From an uncultured Oscillospiraceae bacterium (GTDB lineage Bacteria; Bacillota; Clostridia; Oscillospirales; Oscillospiraceae), in NCBI GenBank assembly GCA_947629975.1, contig CANRFU010000005.1:1-39051 (forward strand): a stretch of 39,051 nucleotides of DNA. The letters are read 5' to 3'. The position numbers were made by a program, and so were the translations under genes. Shown here in pieces: positions 30,678 through 39,051 of the stretch (position 1 is its first letter; each line of letters begins with the position of its first letter). The notes below the pieces were generated by a model, which worked only from the letters and a program-made list of their open reading frames with translations, ran no database searches and had not been told where the DNA came from.

Positions 30678-30709
30678 AAAAAAGAGGCGCGCCGTAGGCG
30701 CGCCTCTTT
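30678..30709 (-). terminator. Rho-independent terminator of the coat-protein operon
   Basis: A perfect 13-bp stem (30681-30693 with 30697-30709, core GAGGCGCGCC) with a GTA loop, followed on the minus strand by six T. It starts 7 nt after the CotF-like stop codon. Confidence 0.9.
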
Positions 30710-30715
30710 CGGGTT

Positions 30716-30976
30716 TCAGTTGACGCTGGGGACCTGGTTGGAGAACTTCTGCTCCGCCTGCTGGATCTGCTGGGGCTGGGCCTGGGTGACCGAGTACCAG
30801 CCCTTCTGCTGGCCGCTCTCAAACAGCTTGGTCTGGGTGCGGTGGCTCTGGGTGAGGATGTCCACGAAGGCGTCCCGCAGCCGGGTGTTGGTGCACTCGG
30901 ACGCGTAGGTGCTGTAATTGTTGGACATCTTCTTCTCGGTGAGGATCAGGTCGGTGATGATCTCGGGATCTTTCAT
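30716..30976 (-). CDS. CotF-like spore coat protein
   Basis: An 86-residue polar, helical protein of the CotF/coat-associated type: MKDPEIITDLILTEKKMSNNYSTYASECTNTRLRDAFVDIL, then SHRTQTKLFESGQQKGWY and a Gln-rich tail. Such proteins are found in coats of Bacillus and Clostridia spores. AAGGAGG precedes the start. It follows a 61-residue gene by 13 nt in a two-gene unit, with a sporulation-type promoter upstream and a strong terminator after. Confidence 0.85.
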   Translation of the reverse strand: MKDPEIITDLILTEKKMSNNYSTYASECTNTRLRDAFVDILTQSHRTQTKLFESGQQKGWYSVTQAQPQQIQQAEQKFSNQVPSVN

Positions 30977-30989
30977 GATGGGCGCCTCC

Positions 30990-31175
30990 TTACTTCAAAA
31001 AGCCCAGCAGGGTGTCGTAGTTCTGCTTGTGCTGGGCGGCGTACTGGGTGAAGCTGTTTTTCAGCTCGGCGTCGGAGATCTCCTTGGCCGCATCCTGATA
31101 CTTGCAGCAGATCACCCGCTCGAAGTTGAGCTGGTCCTCCAGAGCGGACAGCTCTTTGGTGGTCAGATTGGGCAT
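30990..31175 (-). CDS. Small spore-coat-associated helical protein
   Basis: A 61-residue protein, MPNLTTKELSALEDQLNFERVICCKYQDAAKEISDAEL..., that looks like a short ferritin-like or CotF-type helical pair (LEDQLNFERVICCKYQDAA, then LKNSFTQYAAQHKQNYDTLLGFL). It has two adjacent cysteines. Proteins like this commonly precede CotF-like genes in Clostridia, and it probably associates with the coat; I know no detailed function. AAGGAGG precedes the start. Confidence 0.8.
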   Translation of the reverse strand: MPNLTTKELSALEDQLNFERVICCKYQDAAKEISDAELKNSFTQYAAQHKQNYDTLLGFLK

Positions 31176-31204
31176 GTGGATTGCCTCCTTTTTTCAGTGT
31201 GCCC

Positions 31205-31234
31205 ATAGTATGGCAGGAGAAAGAAAAAATATAC
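31205..31234 (-). promoter_or_regulatory. Sporulation promoter (sigma-E or sigma-G type) of the coat operon
   Basis: On the minus strand: GTATATT (31228-31234) and CATACTAT (31205-31212), with 17 bp between GTATA and the -10. This fits the B. subtilis sigma-G form GHATR-N17/18-CATnnTA exactly and the sigma-E form ATA-N16-18-CATACAnT with one mismatch. A coat product favours sigma-E; the sequence alone does not decide. Confidence 0.6.
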
Positions 31235-31251
31235 GCTTCTTTTTTTGAAAA

Positions 31252-31608
31252 TCAGCCCTTGGGCTTGGGCTTGAACAGGAAGGCCACCAGCACGCCCAGG
31301 AAGATGGCGGCGGCGATGCCGCCGGCGGTGCCGGTGATCCCCCCAGTGACCGCCCCCAGCAGGCCGTCCCTGGCCACGCCCTCCTGGACGCCCTTGGCCA
31401 GGGTGTAGCCGAACCCGGTGAGGGGCACCGTGGCGCCGGCGCCGGCCCACTCCGCCAGGGGCTTGTAGAGGCCGATGGCGGTGAGGATCACGCCCGCCAC
31501 CACATAGGTCACCAGGATGCGGGCGGGGGTGAGCTTGGTCTTGTCAATGAGGATCTGGCCGACGGCGCAGAACAGGCCGCCGACGAGAAACGCGCGCAGG
31601 TATTCCAT
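31252..31608 (-). CDS. spoVAE: Stage V sporulation protein AE (SpoVAE-type channel component)
   Basis: A 118-residue, very hydrophobic membrane protein of the SpoVAE (AEb) family: MEYLRAFLVGGLFCAVGQILIDKTKLTPARILVTYVVAG, then GATVPLTGFGYTLAKGVQEG and a last helix ending FLFKPKPKG. It is part of the SpoVA complex that moves dipicolinic acid into the forespore and out at germination. GGAGG lies 7 nt before the start. It is separated from spoVAD by 1 nt. The usual third partner, SpoVAC, is not next to it. Confidence 0.92.
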   Translation of the reverse strand: MEYLRAFLVGGLFCAVGQILIDKTKLTPARILVTYVVAGVILTAIGLYKPLAEWAGAGATVPLTGFGYTLAKGVQEGVARDGLLGAVTGGITGTAGGIAAAIFLGVLVAFLFKPKPKG

Positions 31609-31609
31609 A

Positions 31610-32626
31610 TCAATGTCCTCCTTCCAGGGCGATGGCGTGGCAGATGCCGGGGACAGACTCCCCCTGCATGGTGGCGGTGGGGGAGTGGAGGGCCCCGGTG
31701 GGGCAGAACAGGACCCGTTTCCACCGGCCGGAGAGCAGCCCCGGCAGCAGATGGCCGCACAGCACCGACGCGGAGCAGCCGCAGCCGGAGGCCCCGGCGT
31801 GGACGTCCTGTTCGTCCATGTCGAACAGGAGCAGGCCGCAGTCGCTGTAATTGGAGAGGGGGCAGCCGTCGGTGGAGAAGAAGTCGGACACGATCTCCGA
31901 GCCCAGCTTGCCCAGATCGCCGGTGAGGATCAGGTCGTAGTAGTCGGGAGAGAGGCCGGTGTCCTCAAAATGGGCCTTGAGGGTCTTGTAGGCGGCGGGG
32001 GCCATGGCCGCCCCCATGTTGTTGGCGTCCTTGATGCCGTAGTCGGTGACTTTGCCCACGGTGACGCGTGTAATGGAGATCCCCCGTTCGGGCTGGTTGG
32101 TGACCACCACCGCGCCGGAGGCGGTGGCCGTCCACTGGGCGGTGGGGGTGCGCTGGCAGCCGTACTCCAGGGGAGTGCGGTACTGCCGCTCCGCCGAGCA
32201 GAAGTGGGAGGAGGTGACGGCGGCGGCGTACCGGCCGTACCCTCCGCTGAGGAGCAGGGCGGCCAGGGCCAGGCTCTCCCCCATGGTGGAGCAGGCGCCG
32301 TACAGCCCGAAGAAGGGCACGTCGGCGGCCCGGGCGGCGTAGCCGGAGCCGATGCACTGGTTCAGCAGGTCGCCGGCCAGGAGATAGTCCAGGTCGGCGG
32401 TGTGGAGGCCGGCCCGCTTCAGGGCGGCGTCCAGGGCCAGACCCTGCATGACCGACTCCGCCTGTTCCCAGCTTTTCGCGCCGAACAGGTCGTCCTGGCA
32501 GGTGTGGTCGAAGTGGCGGCCCAGGGGACCGGCGGACTCCTTTTTGCCGGCGGCGGAGCCGTGGCCGATGACGGTGGGCGGCGATTCGGGCTGGAAGGTC
32601 TGTTTGCCCAGTTTTTGATTGCCCAT
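31610..32626 (-). CDS. spoVAD: Stage V sporulation protein AD
   Basis: SpoVAD binds dipicolinic acid and works with SpoVAC and SpoVAE. The 338-residue product has a thiolase-like fold without the expected catalytic set and carries the family landmarks: SAAGKKESAGPLGRHFD, LLAGDLLNQCIGSGYAAR, FFGLYGACSTMGESLALAA, SSHFCSAERQYRTPLEYG and GASGCGCSASVL. ATG 32626 has AAGGTG 6 nt upstream; the frame opens 93 nt earlier without a ribosome-binding site. In most spore formers spoVAC precedes spoVAD directly; here the upstream neighbour is a divergent gene, so spoVAC must be elsewhere or absent. Confidence 0.95.
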   Translation of the reverse strand: MGNQKLGKQTFQPESPPTVIGHGSAAGKKESAGPLGRHFDHTCQDDLFGAKSWEQAESVMQGLALDAALKRAGLHTADLDYLLAGDLLNQCIGSGYAARAADVPFFGLYGACSTMGESLALAALLLSGGYGRYAAAVTSSHFCSAERQYRTPLEYGCQRTPTAQWTATASGAVVVTNQPERGISITRVTVGKVTDYGIKDANNMGAAMAPAAYKTLKAHFEDTGLSPDYYDLILTGDLGKLGSEIVSDFFSTDGCPLSNYSDCGLLLFDMDEQDVHAGASGCGCSASVLCGHLLPGLLSGRWKRVLFCPTGALHSPTATMQGESVPGICHAIALEGGH

Positions 32627-32656
32627 GATAGACACCTTCTTTTTGCTTTTGCGGAT

Positions 32657-32684
32657 AGTCTTTCCGGCGGGGAGGATTTCATGC
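32657..32684 (-). promoter_or_regulatory. Possible sigma-F/G promoter of spoVAD-spoVAE
   Basis: On the minus strand: GCATG (32680-32684), 14-bp spacer, GGAAAGACT (32657-32665). The latter matches the sigma-F -10 form GGnnAnAnT, although the B. subtilis spoVA operon is sigma-G dependent and the two specificities overlap. The spacer is at the short end. Confidence 0.4.
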
Positions 32685-32703
32685 GCGGATGGGATTTTCC
32701 CTC

Positions 32704-32732
32704 TGGAAAAAAGGGACAAGCTGTGCTATACT
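32704..32732 (+). promoter_or_regulatory. Extended -10 promoter of the zinc-knuckle gene
   Basis: TG at 32724-32725 and -10 TATACT (32727-32732), with a weak -35 TGGAAA (32704-32709) at 17 bp. It is divergent from the spoVAD promoter. Confidence 0.6.
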
Positions 32733-32764
32733 GCTCTCTTAGGAAAGTATTTGGAGGAATGGTC

Positions 32765-33382
32765 ATGTCTGAGGAGAAGCGCTCCATCGGCTATATCTGC
32801 CCGGTGTGCGGCGAGGCGGTGGTGGCGGAGCGCACCCTGTTCCAGCTGCTGGCAGGAGACACCTCCGTCCCCTGTCCCTGCGGCAAGTCGGAACTGGCCG
32901 TCCGGCAGCTGGGGGACCGGTGCGAGATCACCGTGCCCTGCCTGTTCTGCGCCAGGGACCACCGGGCGGCCTGCCTCAACGAGGGGCTGAAAAAACAGAA
33001 GCTCATCGCCCTGAGCTGCGGCAAGTCCGGCCTCGCCATCTGCCACATCGGGGAGGAGGGCCAGGTGTTCCGGGCCATGGAGAAGCTGGAGGGCGCGGTG
33101 GACAAGCTCCGCCGGGACGACACCCAGGAGAGCCGGGGGACCTTCCTCGACGAGGTGGTCATGGGCGAGGTGCTCTCCGAGCTGAAGGACATCGCCGCCC
33201 GGGGCGGCATCAAATGCGCCTGCGGGTGCGATCAGTACGGCGTGAAGGTGGGATACTCCTCGGTGGACGTGATCTGCGCCGCCTGCGGGGCCGTTCTGCG
33301 CCTGCCGGCGGCCACCCCGGACGACATCGACGGGGTGTGCGCCCGATATAACCTGACCATTCCCGGAAAGAAGGGCTCTTGA
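32765..33382 (+). CDS. Multi-cysteine (zinc-knuckle) protein, unknown
   Basis: A 205-residue cytoplasmic protein with Cys clusters at both ends: CPVCG (12-16), CPCG, CLFC and a nearby Cys in the first 80 residues, then CACGCD and CAACG near 165-188. Such spacing suggests two or three zinc ribbons around a helical middle (MEKLEGAVDKLRRDD...). I know no function for this family; ribosome, RNA polymerase or chaperone partners are common for zinc-ribbon proteins but nothing here points to one. ATG 32765 has GGAGG 7 nt upstream. The very long open frame upstream is shadow of the spoVA genes. The thioesterase gene starts 2 nt after its stop. Confidence 0.8.
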   Translation: MSEEKRSIGYICPVCGEAVVAERTLFQLLAGDTSVPCPCGKSELAVRQLGDRCEITVPCLFCARDHRAACLNEGLKKQKLIALSCGKSGLAICHIGEEGQVFRAMEKLEGAVDKLRRDDTQESRGTFLDEVVMGEVLSELKDIAARGGIKCACGCDQYGVKVGYSSVDVICAACGAVLRLPAATPDDIDGVCARYNLTIPGKKGS

Positions 33383-33384
33383 CG

Positions 33385-34122
33385 ATGAGCGTGATCTATC
33401 AGACGGAACTGCGGGTGGACTCCCGGGACGTGGACCTGTTCAACCAGGCGCGGCCCTCGGCGGTGCTGGGCCTCATGCAGGAGGCGGCCACCCAGGCCGC
33501 CCTGGATCTGAAGGTGGACGGCCCCCGCATCCTGAAAAAATACGGCTGCCTCTGGATGGTCACCCGGAACTGGGTGGAGCTGGAGGCTCCCCTCCGCTGG
33601 GACGACCGGATCACCGTGGAGACCTGGCACCGGGGCGGCATGGGCGCCTCCGTCTACCGGGACTTTGAGTTTTTCCGGGACGGCAAATACGTGGGGCAGG
33701 CCACCTCTATCTGGGCCATGGTCCAGGCAAAGGAGCGCAAAGTCCTTCCCATCAAGCGGGTGGAGGAGTTCGCGGGCACCGACGGCGGCGAGCGGATCAA
33801 GTCGATCAAGCTTCGGGGCGCCCGGATGCCCGAGACCTTTGACGGCAGCGAGCCCCGGTATCTGGGCTATTCCGACACCGACCTGAACGGCCATGTGAAC
33901 AACGTCCACTACGCCGACTACGCCTGCGACGCCCTCCATCTGGAGCGGCTGGGCCGGGGGAAATACGTCCGCGCCTTCCAGATCGACTACGTCAGCGAGT
34001 GCCGGGCGGGGGAGACCCTCCGGATCGACACCGCCGCCCGGGGAGACGAGCTGTTTGCCCAGGGCGTGGGGGAGGACGGCGTGAAGCGGTTCGACTTTGA
34101 CCTGACCCTGGCGGACCTATAA
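33385..34122 (+). CDS. Acyl-ACP thioesterase (FatA/FatB family)
   Basis: Releases fatty acids from acyl carrier protein. The 245-residue product has two hot-dog domains with the bacterial Acyl-ACP_TE pattern: MSVIYQTELRVDSRDVDLFNQARPSAVLGLMQEAATQAALDL, then WMVTRNWVELEAPLRWDDRITVETWHRG, and in the second half the catalytic region YSDTDLNGHVNNVHYADYA (Asp, Asn, His). Its physiological substrate is unknown. I use ATG 33385, preceded by AAGGG; TTG 33379 overlaps the previous stop. It is coupled to the zinc-knuckle gene and converges with the DUF4363 gene, overlapping by 6 nt without a visible terminator. Confidence 0.93.
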   Translation: MSVIYQTELRVDSRDVDLFNQARPSAVLGLMQEAATQAALDLKVDGPRILKKYGCLWMVTRNWVELEAPLRWDDRITVETWHRGGMGASVYRDFEFFRDGKYVGQATSIWAMVQAKERKVLPIKRVEEFAGTDGGERIKSIKLRGARMPETFDGSEPRYLGYSDTDLNGHVNNVHYADYACDALHLERLGRGKYVRAFQIDYVSECRAGETLRIDTAARGDELFAQGVGEDGVKRFDFDLTLADL

Positions 34123-34503
34123 GAGGTTCTTCCAGGTGGGCAGCTCCCCCTCGTCGATGAGCCGGATCTGGGTGATGAGCCGGGCGTTGGCGGCGGCGTA
34201 CTCCGCCGGCTGGCGCTCCTGCCCCTGGAGATAGGCCAGCGTCTCGCCAAAATAGCCGAGTACCGCGTCGATGTCCCGGTGGTGGAGGGTGGCGTGGAGG
34301 TAGCCCTCGTTTTCCATCCAGCGGGTTTTGGCCCGCTGGGTGATGGCGGCGGCCACCTCCCAATGGCCGCTCTCCGCCTCCTCCTGGGCCTGGGTCAAGG
34401 CGGCGGTGACCTCCTCCGCCAGGCTGTGCAGGCACCAGACGTGGGCGGCGGACAGGACCAGCAGCAGGGCCAGAAGCCCCCCGGATATGGCAAGGCGTTT
34501 CAC
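34117..34503 (-). CDS. DUF4363 family protein
   Basis: A 128-residue protein with an N-terminal membrane or signal helix (MKRLAISGGLLALLLVLSAA) and a helical outer domain (LHSLAEEVTAALTQAQEEAESGHWEVAAAITQ, then RDIDAVLGYFGETLAYLQG). This is the DUF4363 pattern, typically encoded next to a DUF421 gene in spore-forming Clostridia, as here. Its function is unknown. The start overlaps the end of the DUF421 gene by 4 nt, so the two are co-translated. Confidence 0.85.
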   Translation of the reverse strand: MKRLAISGGLLALLLVLSAAHVWCLHSLAEEVTAALTQAQEEAESGHWEVAAAITQRAKTRWMENEGYLHATLHHRDIDAVLGYFGETLAYLQGQERQPAEYAAANARLITQIRLIDEGELPTWKNLL

Positions 34504-35180
34504 TTTACTCCTCCTTTGGGGACCACATAGGTGCTGCCCGCCTGGTCCACCGTCAGCAGGAAGACCTGCTTGACGGAGTGCATCTTGTGGGCGGCCAGCT
34601 GCTTTTCCAGCCAGGTCTCCTCATAGCCCATCCCCTTCAGGTTGTGGGACAGCAGCCGCCCGTCGCTGACGATGACCACCGGCATACCGGTCTCCTGGGG
34701 GGAGAGGCCCATCTGGGCGGCGGTGACGGGCTTGTCCGCCGCGGCGGGCAGGACGGAGAGCTGCCCGTTGGTCTCCAGCAGGGCGAACTTGACGGATTTG
34801 AAGTCGCTGTAGCCCTGGATGCGCAGCTCCTCCATCAGTTCGTCGATGGTGAAGCGGGTGCGGCGCAGTTCCTTCTCCTGGACCACCCCGTCCCGGATGA
34901 CGATGGAGGGGCGGCCCACCAGCAGCGAGCGGAACCGGATGGACTTGGTGCAGAGCACCGACAGGATGGTGGACACGGCCAGCAGCACCGCGATGGGGAT
35001 GAGGCCGGACAGCAGGGGGATGCCGTTGTCCTGCATGGGCACCGAGGCCAGATCCGCGATGATGAGGGCGAGGACCAGCTCCGACGGCTCCAGCTGGCCG
35101 ATCTGGTGCTTGCCCAGCAGGCGGATGCCCACCACGATGAGCAGATACAAAATCACGGTGCGAAGGAGTACCACGAACAT
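34500..35180 (-). CDS. DUF421 membrane protein (YetF/YdfR-like)
   Basis: A 226-residue protein with three N-terminal membrane helices (about 4-75: LLRTVILYLLIVVGIRLLGKHQIGQLEPSELVLALIIADL...) and a cytoplasmic C-terminal domain (GRPSIVIRDGVVQEKELRRTRFTIDELMEELRIQG, FALLETNGQLSVLP), the hallmark of DUF421. Several DUF421 proteins affect spore permeability or germination in Bacillus. ATG 35180 has AGAGGTG 5 nt upstream; the frame opens far upstream without one. A forespore-like promoter stands about 40 nt upstream, and DUF4363 follows. Confidence 0.92.
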   Translation of the reverse strand: MFVVLLRTVILYLLIVVGIRLLGKHQIGQLEPSELVLALIIADLASVPMQDNGIPLLSGLIPIAVLLAVSTILSVLCTKSIRFRSLLVGRPSIVIRDGVVQEKELRRTRFTIDELMEELRIQGYSDFKSVKFALLETNGQLSVLPAAADKPVTAAQMGLSPQETGMPVVIVSDGRLLSHNLKGMGYEETWLEKQLAAHKMHSVKQVFLLTVDQAGSTYVVPKGGVK

Positions 35181-35219
35181 AAAAGCACCTCTTTCCGGGA
35201 ATCGAAAACGTCTTTCGAT

Positions 35220-35248
35220 AATTTGCCCGCTGGATTCTTTCAATATGC
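35220..35248 (-). promoter_or_regulatory. Sigma-F/G-type promoter of DUF421-DUF4363
   Basis: On the minus strand: GCATA (35244-35248), 15-bp spacer, GGGCAAATT (35220-35228), one mismatch from the sigma-F -10 pattern. Read as sigma-G, CAAATTA after 18 bp has one mismatch. This supports expression in the forespore. Confidence 0.55.
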
Positions 35249-35306
35249 GGCGGGTTTGTCCAAAACTCCGATTTTCAAAATCCCCAAAAAATCGCGGAGG
35301 TTGTTC

Positions 35307-35335
35307 TTGTCTTTTTGGGCGAGATACGATAAAAT
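35307..35335 (+). promoter_or_regulatory. Sigma-A promoter of carAB
   Basis: -35 TTGTCT (35307-35312), 17-bp spacer, -10 TAAAAT (35330-35335). The leader is only about 25 nt, too short for PyrR-type attenuation. Confidence 0.7.
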
Positions 35336-35367
35336 AGACAGAGTATGAAAAAAAGGCAGGGATAGCT

Positions 35368-36449
35368 TTGAAAGCAACTTTGATTCTGGCGAACGGGACT
35401 CTGTTCCAGGGCAGGGCCATCGGCGCCACTGAGGACCGGGTCTGCGAGATGGTGTTCAACACCTCCATGACCGGCTATCAGGAGATCCTCACCGACCCCT
35501 CCTACGCGGGGCAGGGGGTCGTGATGTCCTATCCCCTCATCGGCAACTACGGCGTCAACCATGAGGACAACGAGTCCGCCCGCCCTTGGGCGGAGGCCTT
35601 CGTGGTCCGGCATCTGTCCCCCGAGGGGAGCAATTTCCGCTGTGAGGACACCCTTGACAGCTATCTGAAATCTAACCACATCGCCGGCATCGAGGGCATT
35701 GACACCCGGGCGCTGACGAAAATACTCCGCAGCCAGGGCACCATGAACGGCATGATCACCTGCGCGGAGCATTTTAATATCAACGAGGTCATGGAAAAAC
35801 TCAACGCCTACCGGGTGGAGGGCACCGTGGAGCGGGTCACCTGCCGGGAGCCCTGGACCCTGCCCGCCGAGGGGGAGCGGAGGTACCGCGTGGCCCTGAT
35901 GGACTACGGCATGAAGCGGAACATGGCCCGGTGTCTGGCGAAGCGCGGCTGCGAGGTCACCGTGCTGCCCGCCGGCACCCCCGCGGCGGAGGTGCTGTCC
36001 GGCGGGTACGACGGGGTGATGCTCTCCAACGGCCCCGGCGACCCCGCCGACAACGTGGAGATCATCAAAGAGGTCAAAAAGCTGTACGACTCCAGTCTGC
36101 CCATCTTCGCCGTCTGCCTGGGCCACCAGCTGATGGCCCTGGCCACCGGCGCGAAGACCCACAAGATGGTCTTCGGCCACCGGGGGGGCAACCACCCGGT
36201 GAAGGACATCGAGGCGGGCCGCTGCTTCATCACCAGCCAGAACCACGGCTATGTGGTGGACGCCGATACGGTGGACCCCGCCGTCGCCTCTGTCTCCCAC
36301 GTGAACGTGAACGACAACACGGTGGAGGGCCTGAAATACAGGCGTCCCAACTGCTTCACCGTCCAGTTCCACCCGGAGGCCGCCCCCGGCCCCATGGACA
36401 CGGAGTATCTGTTCGACCGCTTTATCGCCAGCATGGGAGGTGACCGGTA

Positions 36450-36450
<1 letters not shown>
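35368..36450 (+). CDS. carA: Carbamoyl-phosphate synthase small (glutaminase) subunit
   Basis: Releases ammonia from glutamine for carbamoyl phosphate, feeding pyrimidine and arginine synthesis. The 360-residue product has the N-terminal CPSase small domain ([42 protein letters not shown]) and a class I glutamine amidotransferase domain from about 174, with nucleophile C250 in AVCLGHQL and H335/E337 in QFHPEAAP. The start is TTG at 35368, preceded by a weak AGGCAGGGA. Its TAA shares one base with the carB ATG (TAATG). The short leader shows no attenuator. Confidence 0.97.

Positions 36451-39051
<2,601 letters not shown>

Noticed and set aside
31517-32764. Long plus-strand frame leading into the zinc-knuckle gene
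   Set aside because: It runs antisense to spoVAE and spoVAD and has no motifs; the strong ribosome-binding site is at 32765.
35336-35367. PyrR-type attenuator before carA
   Set aside because: The leader is only about 25-30 nt and has no hairpin.

Overview
The window is a gene-dense, GC-rich piece of a bacterial chromosome. It carries spore genes (spoVAD, a spoVAE-type gene, a CotF-like coat protein), sigma-A-type promoters with 17-bp spacers, strong AGGAGG ribosome-binding sites and a Gram-positive wall-polymer gene set. This combination suggests an endospore-forming Clostridia member of the Oscillospiraceae type (Flavonifractor/Pseudoflavonifractor-like). The family call is inference. No rRNA, tRNA, CRISPR array, IS element or prophage was seen.

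Layout. 1-2540, minus strand: rpsB-tsf with its own promoter and terminator, a structured RNA that looks like 6S RNA, and a DUF1292 gene. 2681-5820, plus: a class A penicillin-binding protein with an unusual Cys4 insertion. 5885-8995, plus: ACT-domain protein, homoserine dehydrogenase and aspartokinase (aspartate-family amino acids). 9040-14510, plus: smc-ftsY-rdgB-yhbY. 14562-21595, plus: a fused nadD-yqeK gene, an LCP ligase, rsfS, trpS, tagO/wecA, mnaA/wecB and an anchored unknown; together they hold an initiating, a precursor-making and an attaching enzyme for wall glycopolymers. 21592-22619, minus: three small unknown genes. 22683-24611: a phosphodiesterase (plus), then DUF378 and a DUF3048 lipoprotein (minus). 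24724-28332, plus: a membrane-tethered MerR-RDD regulator under a MerR-type promoter, a minimal zincin, a TSCPD protein and a PucR regulator. 28348-30665, minus: a 47-residue small gene with its own promoter and terminator, and a HAAS/PadR operon. 30716-32684, minus: two spore-coat-like genes and spoVAE-spoVAD without spoVAC. 32704-34122, plus: a multi-zinc-knuckle protein and an acyl-ACP thioesterase. 34117-35248, minus: a DUF421-DUF4363 pair. 35307-39051, plus: carA and carB, carB running off the window.

The most distinctive parts are: the MerR-HTH/RDD fusion whose promoter has the 19-bp dyad spacer of MerR promoters; the PadR/HAAS operon with a palindrome between -35 and -10; the 47-residue gene; the Cys4 insertion in the PBP; a 15-nt motif repeated before both the ACT-hom unit and lysC; and a scattered set of forespore/mother-cell-like promoters. 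All function calls rest on reading the translated sequence and on remembered family motifs; no database search was run.
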